From assembly GCF_900314615.1 (NCBI RefSeq), contig NZ_OMWA01000028.1, positions 1-60,390 of the forward strand: DNA of 60,390 nucleotides. Reading direction: 5' to 3'. The notes under the pieces were generated by a model. That model was not told the DNA's origin. It made no database searches and saw only the letters and a program-made list of their open reading frames with translations. This document shows positions 1-8,310 of the stretch, piece after piece. The position numbers and the translations under genes are program-made. The DNA comes from an uncultured Methanobrevibacter sp. GTDB taxonomy: Archaea > Methanobacteriota > Methanobacteria > Methanobacteriales > Methanobacteriaceae. Position 1 is the first letter of the stretch; every line of letters begins with the position of its first letter.

Positions 1-1611
1 ATGGCACAAGGACAACCAATTTTTATTTTACCTGAAGGTACTAACAGGTCTGTCGGTAGAGATGCACAAAGAAATAACATTTTAGCTGGTAAAGTATTAG
101 CTGAAACTGTAAGAACTACTTTAGGTCCAAAAGGAATGGACAAAATGTTAGTTGACGGACTTGGTGACATTGTAGTAACCAACGACGGTGTTACAATCTT
201 AAAAGAAATGGATATTGAACATCCTGCAGCAAAAATGCTCGTAGAAGTAGCAAAAACCCAAGAAGACGAAGTTGGAGATGGAACTACTACTGCAGTAATC
301 ATTGCTGGAGAATTATTAAAAAAATCCGAAGCTTTACTTGACTCTGACATTCACCCAACTATCATAGCTATGGGATACAGAAAAGCAGCAGAAAAAGCAC
401 AAGAAATCTTAGATGACATCGCAATCGACGATGTAGATTCTGAAACTTTATTAAAAGTAGCTATGACTGCTATGACTGGTAAAGGAACTGAAGCAGCACG
501 TGAACCATTAGCAAAATTAATCGTAAATGCTGTTGAAGCTGTAGCAGACGAAGACGGTGTTGACATTGACAACATTAAAATCGAGAAAAAAGATGGAGCT
601 GTTGTTGAAGAATCCAACTTAGTTGAAGGTGTAATTGTAGACAAAGAAAGAGTACACCCAGGCATGCCTTCTGAAATCAAAGGCGCAAAAATTGCATTAG
701 TCAATGCACCATTAGAAGTTAAAGAAACTGAAATGGACGCTGAAATCACAATCACTGACCCTGCTCAAATGCAAGCATTCATCGAACAAGAAGAAAAAAT
801 GGTCAAAGACATGGTTGACAAAGTTGTTGAAGCAGGCGCAAACGTATTATTCGCACAAAAAGGTATCGATGACTTAGCACAACACTACTTATCCAAAGCA
901 GGCGTTTTAGCTGTAAGAAGAGTTAAAAAATCTGACATTGAAAAATTATCCAGAGCTACTGGTGCAAATGTCATTACCAACTTAGATGACTTAACTCCTG
1001 AAGACTTAGGTGATGCAGGAATCGTTGAAGAAAGAAAAATCTCCGGCGAAGACATGATCTTTGTAGAAGAATGCAGTGGTGCAAAATCCGTAACATTATT
1101 CGTAAGAGGAAGTACCAAACACATCGTTGATGAAATCGTAAGAGCAATCGAAGATGCAATTGGTGTAGTAGCAGCTACCGTAGAAGATGACAAAGTTGTT
1201 GCTGGTGGAGGAGCTCCTGAAATCGCAATGGCTAAAAAACTCAAAGACTACGCAGAATCCATTTCTGGAAGAGAACAATTAGCTGTAAACGCATTCGCAG
1301 AAGCTTTAGAAATCGTACCAAAAACCTTAGCTGAAAACGCAGGTTTAGACAGCATTGACTCATTAGTAGATTTAAGAGCTGCACAAGAAGACTCCTACTA
1401 CATGGGATTAGATGTATTTACTGGTGAAGTAGCAGACATGAAAGAAGCTGGCGTAATTGAACCAAAACGTGTCAAAAAACAAGCAATTCAATCTGCATCT
1501 GAAGCAGCTGAAATGATTTTAAGAATCGATGACGTAATCGCATCCACCAAAGGCCCTGAAGACATGGGTATGGACCCATCCATGGCTGGCGGAATGCCAC
1601 CAATGATGTAA
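1..1611 (+). CDS. thsA: Thermosome subunit (group II chaperonin)
   Basis: ATP-dependent cytosolic protein-folding chaperonin of the TCP-1/thermosome family. The 536-residue length is normal. Visible family motifs are LGPKGMDKM (about 41-49), NDGVTIL (61-67) and the ATPase motif GDGTTT (92-97); the C-terminus is the usual Gly/Met-rich tail (GGMPPMM). The ATG is the first base of the window, so its promoter lies outside. Codons are strongly biased (TTA, GAA, AGA, ACT), as expected for a highly expressed gene. A hairpin with a T-run follows directly. The identification is secure; which paralogue it is cannot be told from sequence alone. Confidence 0.97.
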   Translation: MAQGQPIFILPEGTNRSVGRDAQRNNILAGKVLAETVRTTLGPKGMDKMLVDGLGDIVVTNDGVTILKEMDIEHPAAKMLVEVAKTQEDEVGDGTTTAVIIAGELLKKSEALLDSDIHPTIIAMGYRKAAEKAQEILDDIAIDDVDSETLLKVAMTAMTGKGTEAAREPLAKLIVNAVEAVADEDGVDIDNIKIEKKDGAVVEESNLVEGVIVDKERVHPGMPSEIKGAKIALVNAPLEVKETEMDAEITITDPAQMQAFIEQEEKMVKDMVDKVVEAGANVLFAQKGIDDLAQHYLSKAGVLAVRRVKKSDIEKLSRATGANVITNLDDLTPEDLGDAGIVEERKISGEDMIFVEECSGAKSVTLFVRGSTKHIVDEIVRAIEDAIGVVAATVEDDKVVAGGGAPEIAMAKKLKDYAESISGREQLAVNAFAEALEIVPKTLAENAGLDSIDSLVDLRAAQEDSYYMGLDVFTGEVADMKEAGVIEPKRVKKQAIQSASEAAEMILRIDDVIASTKGPEDMGMDPSMAGGMPPMM

Positions 1612-1615
1612 ATTC

Positions 1616-1655
1616 AAAGAAATTTTTATAATTTCTTTCTCTTTTTATTTTTTTT
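1616..1655 (+). terminator. Intrinsic-like terminator after thsA
   Basis: Perfect 8-bp stem AAAGAAAT/ATTTCTTT (1616-1623 and 1631-1638) with a 7-nt loop, then a T-rich tract reaching the next ATG at 1656. Archaeal termination depends mainly on T-tracts; the hairpin may add to it. Confidence 0.6.
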
Positions 1656-2660
1656 ATGAAACACAGACTTATTTTTCAATCATCAGTTAATGATGAAGTA
1701 TTTTATCTAAAAGATATTGTTTTTGTAAAGTTCAATGTCAGACGTAACGGAATTTCCACATCAAAACTCAACGGAGGATATTCCAATAATTTTGAAAGTG
1801 TTTTCAATCACCATTTGTCTCAGCAAAACATTGATTATCTTGAAGGCCATGACGTTGAGGATTATCTCATACAGCAGTGCTGGACTTTAAATATTGATTC
1901 CAGCCGTACAACAGCTTTAATAACATTGGCCAGAATGAAAAGTACAAGCATTGTGTATAAAACATTTAAAAATATTGAAGTCATAGCGATTACTACTGCC
2001 GGAGTTCGAACAAACGCCTCCAGAGCAGGGGATCCCTCATCATACTATGAGGAAAACGGCAAGTTCGGAACTATCAATACTATTATTTTAATTAATGTCC
2101 GTTTGGATGAACCGACACTTCTTGAAGCATTTATGACTGCAACTGAAGCTAAAACAGTAGCTATGAATGATTTAAAAATACCTTCCCAGTATTCAAATCA
2201 TTATGCAACAGGAACCGGAACCGATGGTCTTGCAATATTTTCCAATACTGAATCTGATATTGAAGTGACCAATGCCGGAAAACACTCCAAATTGGGTGAA
2301 ATGATTGGACAATGCGTCATAGAATCCGTCAAAAAGGCAGTTAAAAAGCAGGTATGGATTTCTCCAAAATCACAGTCAAACGTACTGGTCAGACTAAACA
2401 GATATCAGCTGGACATTAATGAGTTCTATGATTCTCTTGACTGTGATAAAAAAGAATTCATTCGCCATCTTCAAAAGGAAATGAAAAAACAGGATAATGT
2501 AGCTGTCACTACATCTGTATTAAATTTAATAGATGAGGCTAATTTGGGGCTTGTTAAAAAAGAGGATGCCTTTAATCTGGCAGTTGAAATAAAAGAAAAA
2601 TGTAATAGTTATCCAATAAAAACATTACTGGAGTATTGGATAAACTATTTTATTCGCTGA
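1656..2660 (+). CDS. cbiZ: Adenosylcobinamide amidohydrolase (CbiZ family)
   Basis: CbiZ removes the aminopropanol side chain from adenosylcobinamide so that the corrinoid can be salvaged through cobyric acid, relevant to methanogens that need B12 for methyl transfer. Supporting motifs are ITTAGVRTNASRAGDP (about 112-127) and ATGTGTDG (184-191), typical of the family. The core ends near residue 225; the remaining ~110 residues are a charged, probably helical extension I cannot assign. The ATG lies at the end of the thsA terminator T-tract and has no Shine-Dalgarno sequence, so the true start or promoter is uncertain. Its 3' end overlaps the opposing xseB gene by 11 bases. Confidence 0.8.
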   Translation: MKHRLIFQSSVNDEVFYLKDIVFVKFNVRRNGISTSKLNGGYSNNFESVFNHHLSQQNIDYLEGHDVEDYLIQQCWTLNIDSSRTTALITLARMKSTSIVYKTFKNIEVIAITTAGVRTNASRAGDPSSYYEENGKFGTINTIILINVRLDEPTLLEAFMTATEAKTVAMNDLKIPSQYSNHYATGTGTDGLAIFSNTESDIEVTNAGKHSKLGEMIGQCVIESVKKAVKKQVWISPKSQSNVLVRLNRYQLDINEFYDSLDCDKKEFIRHLQKEMKKQDNVAVTTSVLNLIDEANLGLVKKEDAFNLAVEIKEKCNSYPIKTLLEYWINYFIR

Positions 2661-2868
2661 TTTTGAAATCTTCTATTTGTCCGTTGTCCTGGACTATTTT
2701 AGCAATTGACTCTTCTGCAGCAGAGAGTTTATTTTCACAGATTTTAACTAACTGCATTGCATTGTTAAATTCATCAATAGCATCATCGAGAGGCACCTCT
2801 CCGTTTTCCAGTTTGTTTACAATTTCTTCCAGTTTCTTTAGACTTTCTTCAAAACTTAAATTTTCCAT
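2650..2868 (-). CDS. xseB: Exodeoxyribonuclease VII small subunit
   Basis: Small subunit that multimerises around XseA to form exonuclease VII, which degrades single-stranded DNA. The 72-residue size and the pattern LSFEESLKKLEEIVNKLENG near the N-terminus, followed by a predicted helical coiled coil, are diagnostic. Its ATG overlaps the xseA stop in a TAATG junction, so translation is coupled. Exonuclease VII is a bacterial system found in only some archaea, so an ancient bacterial origin is likely (inference). The tail overlaps cbiZ. Confidence 0.92.
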   Translation of the reverse strand: MENLSFEESLKKLEEIVNKLENGEVPLDDAIDEFNNAMQLVKICENKLSAAEESIAKIVQDNGQIEDFKISE

Positions 2869-4121
2869 TATATCACTCTTGTATTTATTGTTCCATCATC
2901 AAATTCAACATCAAGCTTATCTCCTGATTTAACATCTTTTGCAGAAGATATGACTTTGCCGTCCACTTTTGTCAGGGTGTATCCTCTTTTCAATGTTAAA
3001 AGAGGATTTAGTATAGTTAGCTTATCAACATTTCTCAAATAAGGTTCTCTTTTCATTCTGATTATTTCATCAGGATTTTTCAAAACATTTTTGTTTTCAA
3101 GTTCGTTTAGTTTGTTTCTGTTTTTTGTTATGATGCTTTTGGATGTGAGTTCCAGCCGGGTAACCAAATTGTCCAGTGTCATTGCCTTAATTTCATAGAT
3201 TGATTCGGGATTTTTCAGAATCTGCTTTTGTGAAAGATTATTCAGGAGGGTTCTGTTGTGATGTATCATGTCATTCATGCTCTTGTTCAATCTTCCTGAC
3301 AGCTGACTGATTTTGTATTTGACTTCATTAATGTCTGGAACTGCAATCATTGCCGCTCCTGTCGGTGTCGGTGCCCTTTCATCTGCAACAAAATCGGAAA
3401 TGGTAAAGTCGACTTCGTGACCTACCGCACTTATAACCGGAATTTCACATCCATATATGGCTCTTGCAACAATTTCCTCATTAAAAGGCCATAAGTCTTC
3501 AATGCTTCCTCCTCCACGTCCGACAATCAATGTATCAATGTCAAAGTTCTGTGCATTTTTTATCTGGCGTACTATTTGAGGGCCGGCCTGGTCTCCCTGA
3601 ACTAAAGTTGAAAAGACCAGTATTTCACAATAAGGGTATCTTTTTTTAATTGTAGTGATAATGTCTCTTATTGCCGCACCGGTTTGCGCTGTAACGACTC
3701 CTATTCTTTTAGGATATTTCGGTATCTCTTTTTTATGATCATCATCAAACAGACCTTCAGCTTCAAGTTTCTTTTTAAGCTGCTCAAAAGCTACATGCAG
3801 ATTTCCAACGCCGTCTTCAGTCATGGTTGTGGCATACAGCTGATATTTGCCGTCTCTTTCATAGACTTCAATTTTACCTTTAATTATTACTTTCATACCG
3901 TTTTCCGGTGTGAATTTGAGAGAACTTTTCCTGCCTTTAAACATTACTGCAGGAATTTGTGATTTTTCATCTTTTAAGGTAAAATAACTGTGTCCACTTC
4001 TGTGAGCATTGTAATTGGATATTTCTCCTCTGATGTAAATGTTTTTCAGCTTGCGGTCGAATTTCAGCTTTTTGTTGATGTATGCATTAATCTGAGATAC
4101 TGTATAACAATCTTCTTCCAT
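2868..4121 (-). CDS. xseA: Exodeoxyribonuclease VII large subunit
   Basis: Catalytic subunit of exonuclease VII, cutting single-stranded DNA from both ends to oligonucleotides. The 417 residues show an N-terminal OB-fold (about 5-105) and the catalytic domain with GRGGGSIEDLWPFNEE (201-216), VGHEVDFT (233-240) and DERAPTPTGAA (248-258). A helical region (about 265-370) and a small C-terminal domain with the family's RGYTLT motif follow. It is the first gene of the xseAB operon; the upstream 4122-4255 gap is shared with the divergent PRC-barrel gene. Identification is secure. Confidence 0.95.
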   Translation of the reverse strand: MEEDCYTVSQINAYINKKLKFDRKLKNIYIRGEISNYNAHRSGHSYFTLKDEKSQIPAVMFKGRKSSLKFTPENGMKVIIKGKIEVYERDGKYQLYATTMTEDGVGNLHVAFEQLKKKLEAEGLFDDDHKKEIPKYPKRIGVVTAQTGAAIRDIITTIKKRYPYCEILVFSTLVQGDQAGPQIVRQIKNAQNFDIDTLIVGRGGGSIEDLWPFNEEIVARAIYGCEIPVISAVGHEVDFTISDFVADERAPTPTGAAMIAVPDINEVKYKISQLSGRLNKSMNDMIHHNRTLLNNLSQKQILKNPESIYEIKAMTLDNLVTRLELTSKSIITKNRNKLNELENKNVLKNPDEIIRMKREPYLRNVDKLTILNPLLTLKRGYTLTKVDGKVISSAKDVKSGDKLDVEFDDGTINTRVI

Positions 4122-4255
4122 ACATTCACCTTAAATTCAATGTTGTTATTATGATGTATCAAATAAATACAATTTGCTATTTTCAGACCAATTTTTCTTT
4201 AAATTTAGGCAATCTATTTAAAATTGATTGTACAATATAATCGTAGGTGACATTT

Positions 4256-4486
4256 ATGAGAATTAAAGATGAATTAATTGGTAAAGAAGTTTTGGATTCC
4301 GAAATTCAAATAGCCGGTAAAGTTTTTGATGTTGTGATGGATAAGGATACTTATGAAGTTACTGATTTGGTAGTTAAAAAAACAGGATTTTCCGAACAGC
4401 TTAAATCAAGTGAAGATGTTGTTCCTATTGAGCTTGTTAAAGTAATCGGGGATAAAATAATACTTAAAGGCGTAGATGATTTATAA
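4256..4486 (+). CDS. PRC-barrel domain protein
   Basis: Small 76-residue protein made of one PRC-barrel-like beta domain (MRIKDELIGKEVLDSEIQIAG...). Such proteins in methanogens are thought to bind RNA or protein partners, but the function here is unknown. I place the start at ATG 4256 because GGTGA lies 5 bases upstream; a GTG at 4247 is in frame but would sit inside that ribosome binding site. The stop overlaps the pyrE start by one base (TAATG), so the two genes form an operon. Confidence 0.8.
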   Translation: MRIKDELIGKEVLDSEIQIAGKVFDVVMDKDTYEVTDLVVKKTGFSEQLKSSEDVVPIELVKVIGDKIILKGVDDL

Positions 4487-5013
4487 TGGTTTCTAAAGAA
4501 CAATTAATTGATTTATTAAAAGAAAATGAGGTTTTTCTTGAAGGAGATTTTACTTTATCTTCCGGAAAGAAAAGCAATTATTACATTAACATGAAAAAGG
4601 CAATCACAGAGCCTAAAATCCTTTCAACTATTTCTAAATTAATCACTGAAAAAATTAATGATGATGAAATCGATAAAGTTGCAGGTCCTGCTTTAGGTGC
4701 TGTTCCGATTGCAACAGCTGTTTCACTCGAATCAGAATTGCCTTTATTAATGATTAGAAAAGAAAAAAAGGGATACGGCACTTCAAAACTCATTGAAGGT
4801 GAGTTGAATGAAGGTGACAGTGTTATTGTTGTTGAAGATGTTTCCACTACTGGAGGATCTTTGTTAAAAGCAATCAAAGCTATTCAGGAAAATGGAGGAA
4901 ATGTAAAAAGAGCTTTTGTAGTTGTTGACAGACAGGAAGGTGCTATTGAAGAATTTGAAAAAGCAGGAATAACATTAGAACCTTTAATAACTGTTAATGA
5001 ATTTTTTGATTAA
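4486..5013 (+). CDS. pyrE: Orotate phosphoribosyltransferase
   Basis: Converts orotate and PRPP to orotidine 5'-phosphate in pyrimidine synthesis. The 175-residue protein carries the PRPP-binding loop VVEDVSTTGGS (115-125) and the RKEKKGYG segment (91-98) typical of OPRTases, plus the substrate region SSGKKSNYYINMK (25-37). It is translationally coupled to the PRC-barrel gene through a one-base overlap. A hairpin terminator shared with moaB lies immediately after it. Confidence 0.95.
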   Translation: MVSKEQLIDLLKENEVFLEGDFTLSSGKKSNYYINMKKAITEPKILSTISKLITEKINDDEIDKVAGPALGAVPIATAVSLESELPLLMIRKEKKGYGTSKLIEGELNEGDSVIVVEDVSTTGGSLLKAIKAIQENGGNVKRAFVVVDRQEGAIEEFEKAGITLEPLITVNEFFD

Positions 5014-5024
5014 AAAAAGAAAAA

Positions 5025-5050
5025 TTGAGAGTTTTTACTCTCAAAAATAT
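5025..5050. terminator. Bidirectional hairpin terminator between pyrE and moaB
   Basis: TTGAGAG/CTCTCAA, a 7-bp perfect stem at 5025-5044 with a TTTTTA loop. An A-run lies on the pyrE side and T-runs follow towards moaB, so it can serve the two convergent genes. Confidence 0.65.
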
Positions 5051-5054
5051 AATT

Positions 5055-5561
5055 TTATTTTTTTACATGATGAACGAAATGTGGAAGTTCGTCGATGATA
5101 ATTCCCAAAGCTGTTTTCACAGCGTTTGGGGAACCGGGCATTGAAAAAATGAGAGTCTGTTTATAAACCCCGGCTGTTGCTCTTGAAAGCAGTGCAGCTG
5201 ACCCTATTTCTTCATACGATACGGCTCTAAAAATTTCACCGAAGCCATCCAATTTTTTTTCGAAAAGTGATTCAACTGTTTCAACTGTAATATCTCTGGA
5301 GTCTAGTCCGGTTCCTCCATTTGTTATAATAACATCAATGCCATCAATAATCATAGTTTCAATCGATTTAATTAGTTCATCTTTTTCATCAGGAATTAAA
5401 CTCCTTGATTTTAAAGTATATCTGGATTCTAATTCTTCAGCCAGATATTTACCTGACAAATCTAATTTTTCGGATTTTCTACTATCGCTAAGAGTAATTA
5501 TTCCGCAGGTAATGTCTGCGGAAGCTTCTTTTTGATGTTGTTTTGATGTTTCACTTTTCAT
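5055..5561 (-). CDS. moaB: Molybdopterin adenylyltransferase-type protein (MoaB/MogA family)
   Basis: Family that adenylylates molybdopterin during synthesis of the Mo/W cofactor, needed here for formylmethanofuran dehydrogenase. The 168-residue protein has the MoCF-biosynthesis motif TNGGTGLDSRD (80-90) and the C-terminal FSMPGSPNAVKTAL segment. It is the last gene of a four-gene minus-strand run beginning at 7466; only 12 bases separate it from the small winged-helix gene before it. Co-transcription with three regulators suggests a regulated cofactor or metal response, but that is inference. Confidence 0.9.
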   Translation of the reverse strand: MKSETSKQHQKEASADITCGIITLSDSRKSEKLDLSGKYLAEELESRYTLKSRSLIPDEKDELIKSIETMIIDGIDVIITNGGTGLDSRDITVETVESLFEKKLDGFGEIFRAVSYEEIGSAALLSRATAGVYKQTLIFSMPGSPNAVKTALGIIIDELPHFVHHVKK

Positions 5562-5573
5562 AGTATAACCAAC

Positions 5574-5873
5574 TTACTGATTTTTTTGTTCTTTGATATA
5601 GTTATATTCATCTAGCAATTTAATTAATTTATCGCTAGGGTAGTAATAGGTGTATTTCTCGAATTTTTCCTTTACCGCAAATTGATGATTACAAAGTATT
5701 CTCATATGATATCTAATAGTTTTGTAATCGAGATGTAACTGTTTTGCAAGCTGGTGTGCATTTTGTGGTCTTATTAGTATTTCATCAAGTATTCTTATTG
5801 TAGTTTGTCCTCCTGGTCTTCCGATAAGTAAACTGGACAATTCTTTGTTATGAATGTTATGGCCGGTTGTCAT
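5574..5873 (-). CDS. Small winged-helix transcriptional regulator
   Basis: About 99 residues forming one winged-helix domain of ArsR type: GGQTTIRILDEILIRPQNAH, then the recognition-helix segment QLAKQLHLDYKTIRYHMRIL. There is no obvious metal-binding cysteine pair. I use ATG 5873 because AGGTGA lies 8 bases upstream of it; the frame stays open to 5942, inside the preceding regulator gene. It overlaps that gene by 17 bases and leads into moaB. Ligand and targets are unknown. Confidence 0.8.
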   Translation of the reverse strand: MTTGHNIHNKELSSLLIGRPGGQTTIRILDEILIRPQNAHQLAKQLHLDYKTIRYHMRILCNHQFAVKEKFEKYTYYYPSDKLIKLLDEYNYIKEQKNQ

Positions 5874-6678
5874 TATTTCTTTCACCTGAGTAGAATTCCC
5901 ATAAAGATATGGCCCATTTTTTAGCATTTTCATCGTGTGCAATCAAAATCTGTGAATCGTCGTAGTGTCCATCTTTGAAAAACAGTGTCAAAGACATAAA
6001 TTCTTTGGACTGAGTTAAAAAGATAGTTACGGGTTTGTTGATAATTATTACATTGACTTTTTTGCTATTGAGTAATTCTTTTCTGAATGTCTCATTAGTT
6101 TCTATGGACCTATAAATTTCAGTAGTAATAATTATTTCAATTTTTTTTAATTTATCTTCGTTTAATAAAGAAATAATGTGTTTAAAGTGATTTTCAGAGT
6201 ATATTGGCAGTATCATCTGTAATTCTGTAGAGTTTGAAATCAGGTTAATGTATTTGTTGAATGCAATTGAAAGATCGCTTGTTGTTGAGTTAATGTATTC
6301 CGCATCTTTTAGAAGATAAATATTTTTTATGATCTCTTCCGGGATATCAGACAAATCGTGATTGTCCCAAAAGATCTCATTTTTGCTCAAAGCGTACCAG
6401 TTCTCGATTAATTTTACCATGTTGGTAGTTAATAAATACCCATTTGATGTTAGTTCATAACATTTTTGGGCTTTTTTAACTAGGTTTATCGTCTCCAGCT
6501 CTTTGAGCCCATGTAATATTGTTGCGGAAGGTTTTGTTAATTCTTTTCTTAATTCATCCAGATTTTTCGGAATTTCGTATAATGCCAGGAGTAGTTTAGC
6601 ACGCATGTTTGATGTTAATATGTATTTAATGTCCCTGTATTCCCTGGTCAGTTCCTGTTTTGTTTCAAGATTAGTCAT
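5857..6678 (-). CDS. FilR1/DUF1724-type HTH regulator (second of a tandem pair)
   Basis: A 273-residue regulator: N-terminal winged helix (about 15-85, with LDELRKELTKPSATILHGLKEL-type HTH) and a C-terminal domain of the type named methanogenesis regulatory protein FilR1 (DUF1724). In Methanosarcina, paralogues of this architecture (the Msr proteins) control methyltransferase genes. No transmembrane segment or cofactor motif is seen. It starts at a 4-base ATGA overlap with the paralogous gene upstream, so the two arose by tandem duplication and then diverged. The signal sensed here is unknown. Confidence 0.85.
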   Translation of the reverse strand: MTNLETKQELTREYRDIKYILTSNMRAKLLLALYEIPKNLDELRKELTKPSATILHGLKELETINLVKKAQKCYELTSNGYLLTTNMVKLIENWYALSKNEIFWDNHDLSDIPEEIIKNIYLLKDAEYINSTTSDLSIAFNKYINLISNSTELQMILPIYSENHFKHIISLLNEDKLKKIEIIITTEIYRSIETNETFRKELLNSKKVNVIIINKPVTIFLTQSKEFMSLTLFFKDGHYDDSQILIAHDENAKKWAISLWEFYSGERNNDNRP

Positions 6679-7466
6679 TTTATCACCCTGTGTTTCACAT
6701 GTTCAAATAGTTCTTCAGCCCATTTGCAAGATTTGTTGTCATCTGAAATCAGTATTCTATTCTGGTCAAAACTGTCGTCATTTTTAAATAGGCCAAGACT
6801 CATCTTATCATCGCAAATGGTTAAATACAAATACAGATCACTTTTAACAGAATGTATTTGCAGTTTTCCATTTCTTATTGATTCGTTTTTTAGATTCTCA
6901 TTTATAGGAGTAATTAATGCTTGAACTATACTTTTCGGTACAATGAGTTCTATTGATCCACCTTTTACTAAAATTTTCTCAATCAGCTCCGGATATTCTG
7001 GATGAAGATATGGGAAAATTGCTTTAACGTTTTTAGATTCAATTAACTGTTCTTTTATGGTATTGTGAGTTTTATAAATGTCTAATGGTGTAGTTTCAAT
7101 TAATTCACAATCCTTTAAAGCAGTAAGGTTTCTCATTGAATCAATGCTTAACTGGTTCAGGTTATGCTTGTACCAGATTGAGTTGAAGTCATTAATTATA
7201 TCGACACTATTTTTAAACTCCATCAGTGTTTTGAAATAGATTTTAGCCATAGGATTGATGTAATATTTATTCCTGACTTTTCTGATGAAGTTATTTTCTT
7301 CTAACTTATTTACGTTGCTTGAAACAGAACTGTAGGTAATTGCTGTTCTTTTGACAAGTCCTCGAACATTATCTGGACAATCATATAATTCACTGAGAAT
7401 TTTTAGTCTGATTTCGGATTTTGCAAGAAATCTTATATCACTATTTATTTCATTGTGACTGTACAT
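6675..7466 (-). CDS. FilR1/DUF1724-type HTH regulator (first of a tandem pair)
   Basis: A 263-residue paralogue of the next gene with the same plan: winged helix (about 15-80, VRGLVKRTAITYSSVSSNVN) and a FilR1-type effector domain (about 110-255, ending near ILISDDNKSCKWAEELF; the neighbour has ILIAHDENAKKWAISLW at the same place). The start at ATG 7466 has GGAGG 9 bases upstream. It heads a four-gene minus-strand operon (two regulators, small winged helix, moaB). The 11-bp repeat array at 7566-7675 sits directly upstream, which suggests regulated or autoregulated transcription. Confidence 0.87.
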   Translation of the reverse strand: MYSHNEINSDIRFLAKSEIRLKILSELYDCPDNVRGLVKRTAITYSSVSSNVNKLEENNFIRKVRNKYYINPMAKIYFKTLMEFKNSVDIINDFNSIWYKHNLNQLSIDSMRNLTALKDCELIETTPLDIYKTHNTIKEQLIESKNVKAIFPYLHPEYPELIEKILVKGGSIELIVPKSIVQALITPINENLKNESIRNGKLQIHSVKSDLYLYLTICDDKMSLGLFKNDDSFDQNRILISDDNKSCKWAEELFEHVKHRVIK

Positions 7467-7548
7467 TTTTTTATATCCTCCATTTTTTCAATCATAAAAA
7501 TTCTTGAAATCTGCCGAGAATTTTTCGGTAATAAGTCATTTTGTTATT

Positions 7549-7569
7549 GGAATTTAAATAAATTATTCC
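7549..7569 (-). promoter_or_regulatory. Probable promoter of the regulator-moaB operon
   Basis: On the minus strand the stretch reads ATTTATTTAAA, a plausible TATA box about 85 bases before ATG 7466 and immediately next to the first 11-bp repeat. Near the expected transcription start is an imperfect dyad, CCGAGAA/TTTTCGG, at 7517-7531. There is no experimental support. Confidence 0.4.
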
Positions 7570-7675
7570 AAACTTGTCCAAAGCTTATTCCAAAGTTTTT
7601 CCAAGCTTTTTCCAAACTTATCCCAAACTTTTCCCAAACTTATTCCAAACTTGTCCCAACCTTTTTTCAAAGTAG
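7566..7675. repeat. Tandem array of about ten 11-bp direct repeats
   Basis: Consensus TTCCAAACTTR, repeated head to tail with an 11-base period from 7566 to 7675. Exact or near-exact units begin at 7566, 7588, 7610, 7621, 7632 and 7643. Units at 7577, 7599 and 7654 are slightly degenerate and the last at 7665 is weak. The period is close to one DNA helical turn, so each unit presents the same face. The array fills most of the 337-base gap between the divergent regulator operon and nob1. No reading frame in it looks like a gene. Confidence 0.9.
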
Positions 7676-7803
7676 GTTGCATAGATAATTCAACTTGTCT
7701 TATAAAAATAACAATTATATTTATATTTTGTGTATATTAATTTTTTTTCCATTTGATTTTACAATAGCTAAAATTTATAACTTCATAAAATTAAAATATC
7801 ACC

Positions 7804-8310
7804 ATGAAAATATGTTATGTTTTAGATGCATCTGCTTTTATAAATGGTTTTCAAATGTCATCTAATAATAATTTCACAGTTCCGGAGATTACTGCTGAAA
7901 TAAAAGATTTTGAGTCACGTTTAAAGTTTGATTCTACCATAAATGAAGGATTGGTAACAATAGAAGATGTGGAAACTGATTACCTCAATAAAATCAATGA
8001 AATCATTTCTCAAAGCGGTGATGTTTTAAGACTTTCAGGACCTGATAAAAAATTAATCGCTTTAGCTTACAAGTTATCTGATATGGGAGAAAACGTGAAG
8101 GTCATAACTGATGATTACACTATCCAGAACACTTTAAAAATAATTGGCATTTCCTATTCAGGCATTATAACTGAAGGTATCAAGGAAGTTTATAACTGGA
8201 AGAAAGTGTGTGAAGGATGCAAAAAGGAATTTGATGAGGATTATCCTTTTGATGACTGTGAAATATGTGGATCAAAAATATTTAAAAAGAGAATTAAGGT
8301 GAATAAATGA
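7804..8310 (+). CDS. nob1: rRNA maturation endonuclease NOB1
   Basis: Endonuclease that trims the 3' end of 16S rRNA in archaeal small-subunit maturation. The 168 residues contain a PIN domain (catalytic acidic residues around Asp8 in VLDASAFI and Asp103/Asp104 in VITDDYT) and a C-terminal zinc ribbon with Cys136, Cys139, Cys152 and Cys155. No clear Shine-Dalgarno precedes ATG 7804, but AATTTATAA lies about 30 bases upstream, consistent with a leaderless or short-leader mRNA. It overlaps the next gene by 4 bases. Confidence 0.9.
   Translation: MKICYVLDASAFINGFQMSSNNNFTVPEITAEIKDFESRLKFDSTINEGLVTIEDVETDYLNKINEIISQSGDVLRLSGPDKKLIALAYKLSDMGENVKVITDDYTIQNTLKIIGISYSGIITEGIKEVYNWKKVCEGCKKEFDEDYPFDDCEICGSKIFKKRIKVNK

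Noticed and set aside
7455..7688. Open plus-strand frame through the 11-bp repeat array with a repeated KL/PxF pattern
   Set aside because: The amino-acid periodicity follows simply from three 11-base repeats making 33 bases; the frame overlaps the regulator start and lacks a ribosome binding site.
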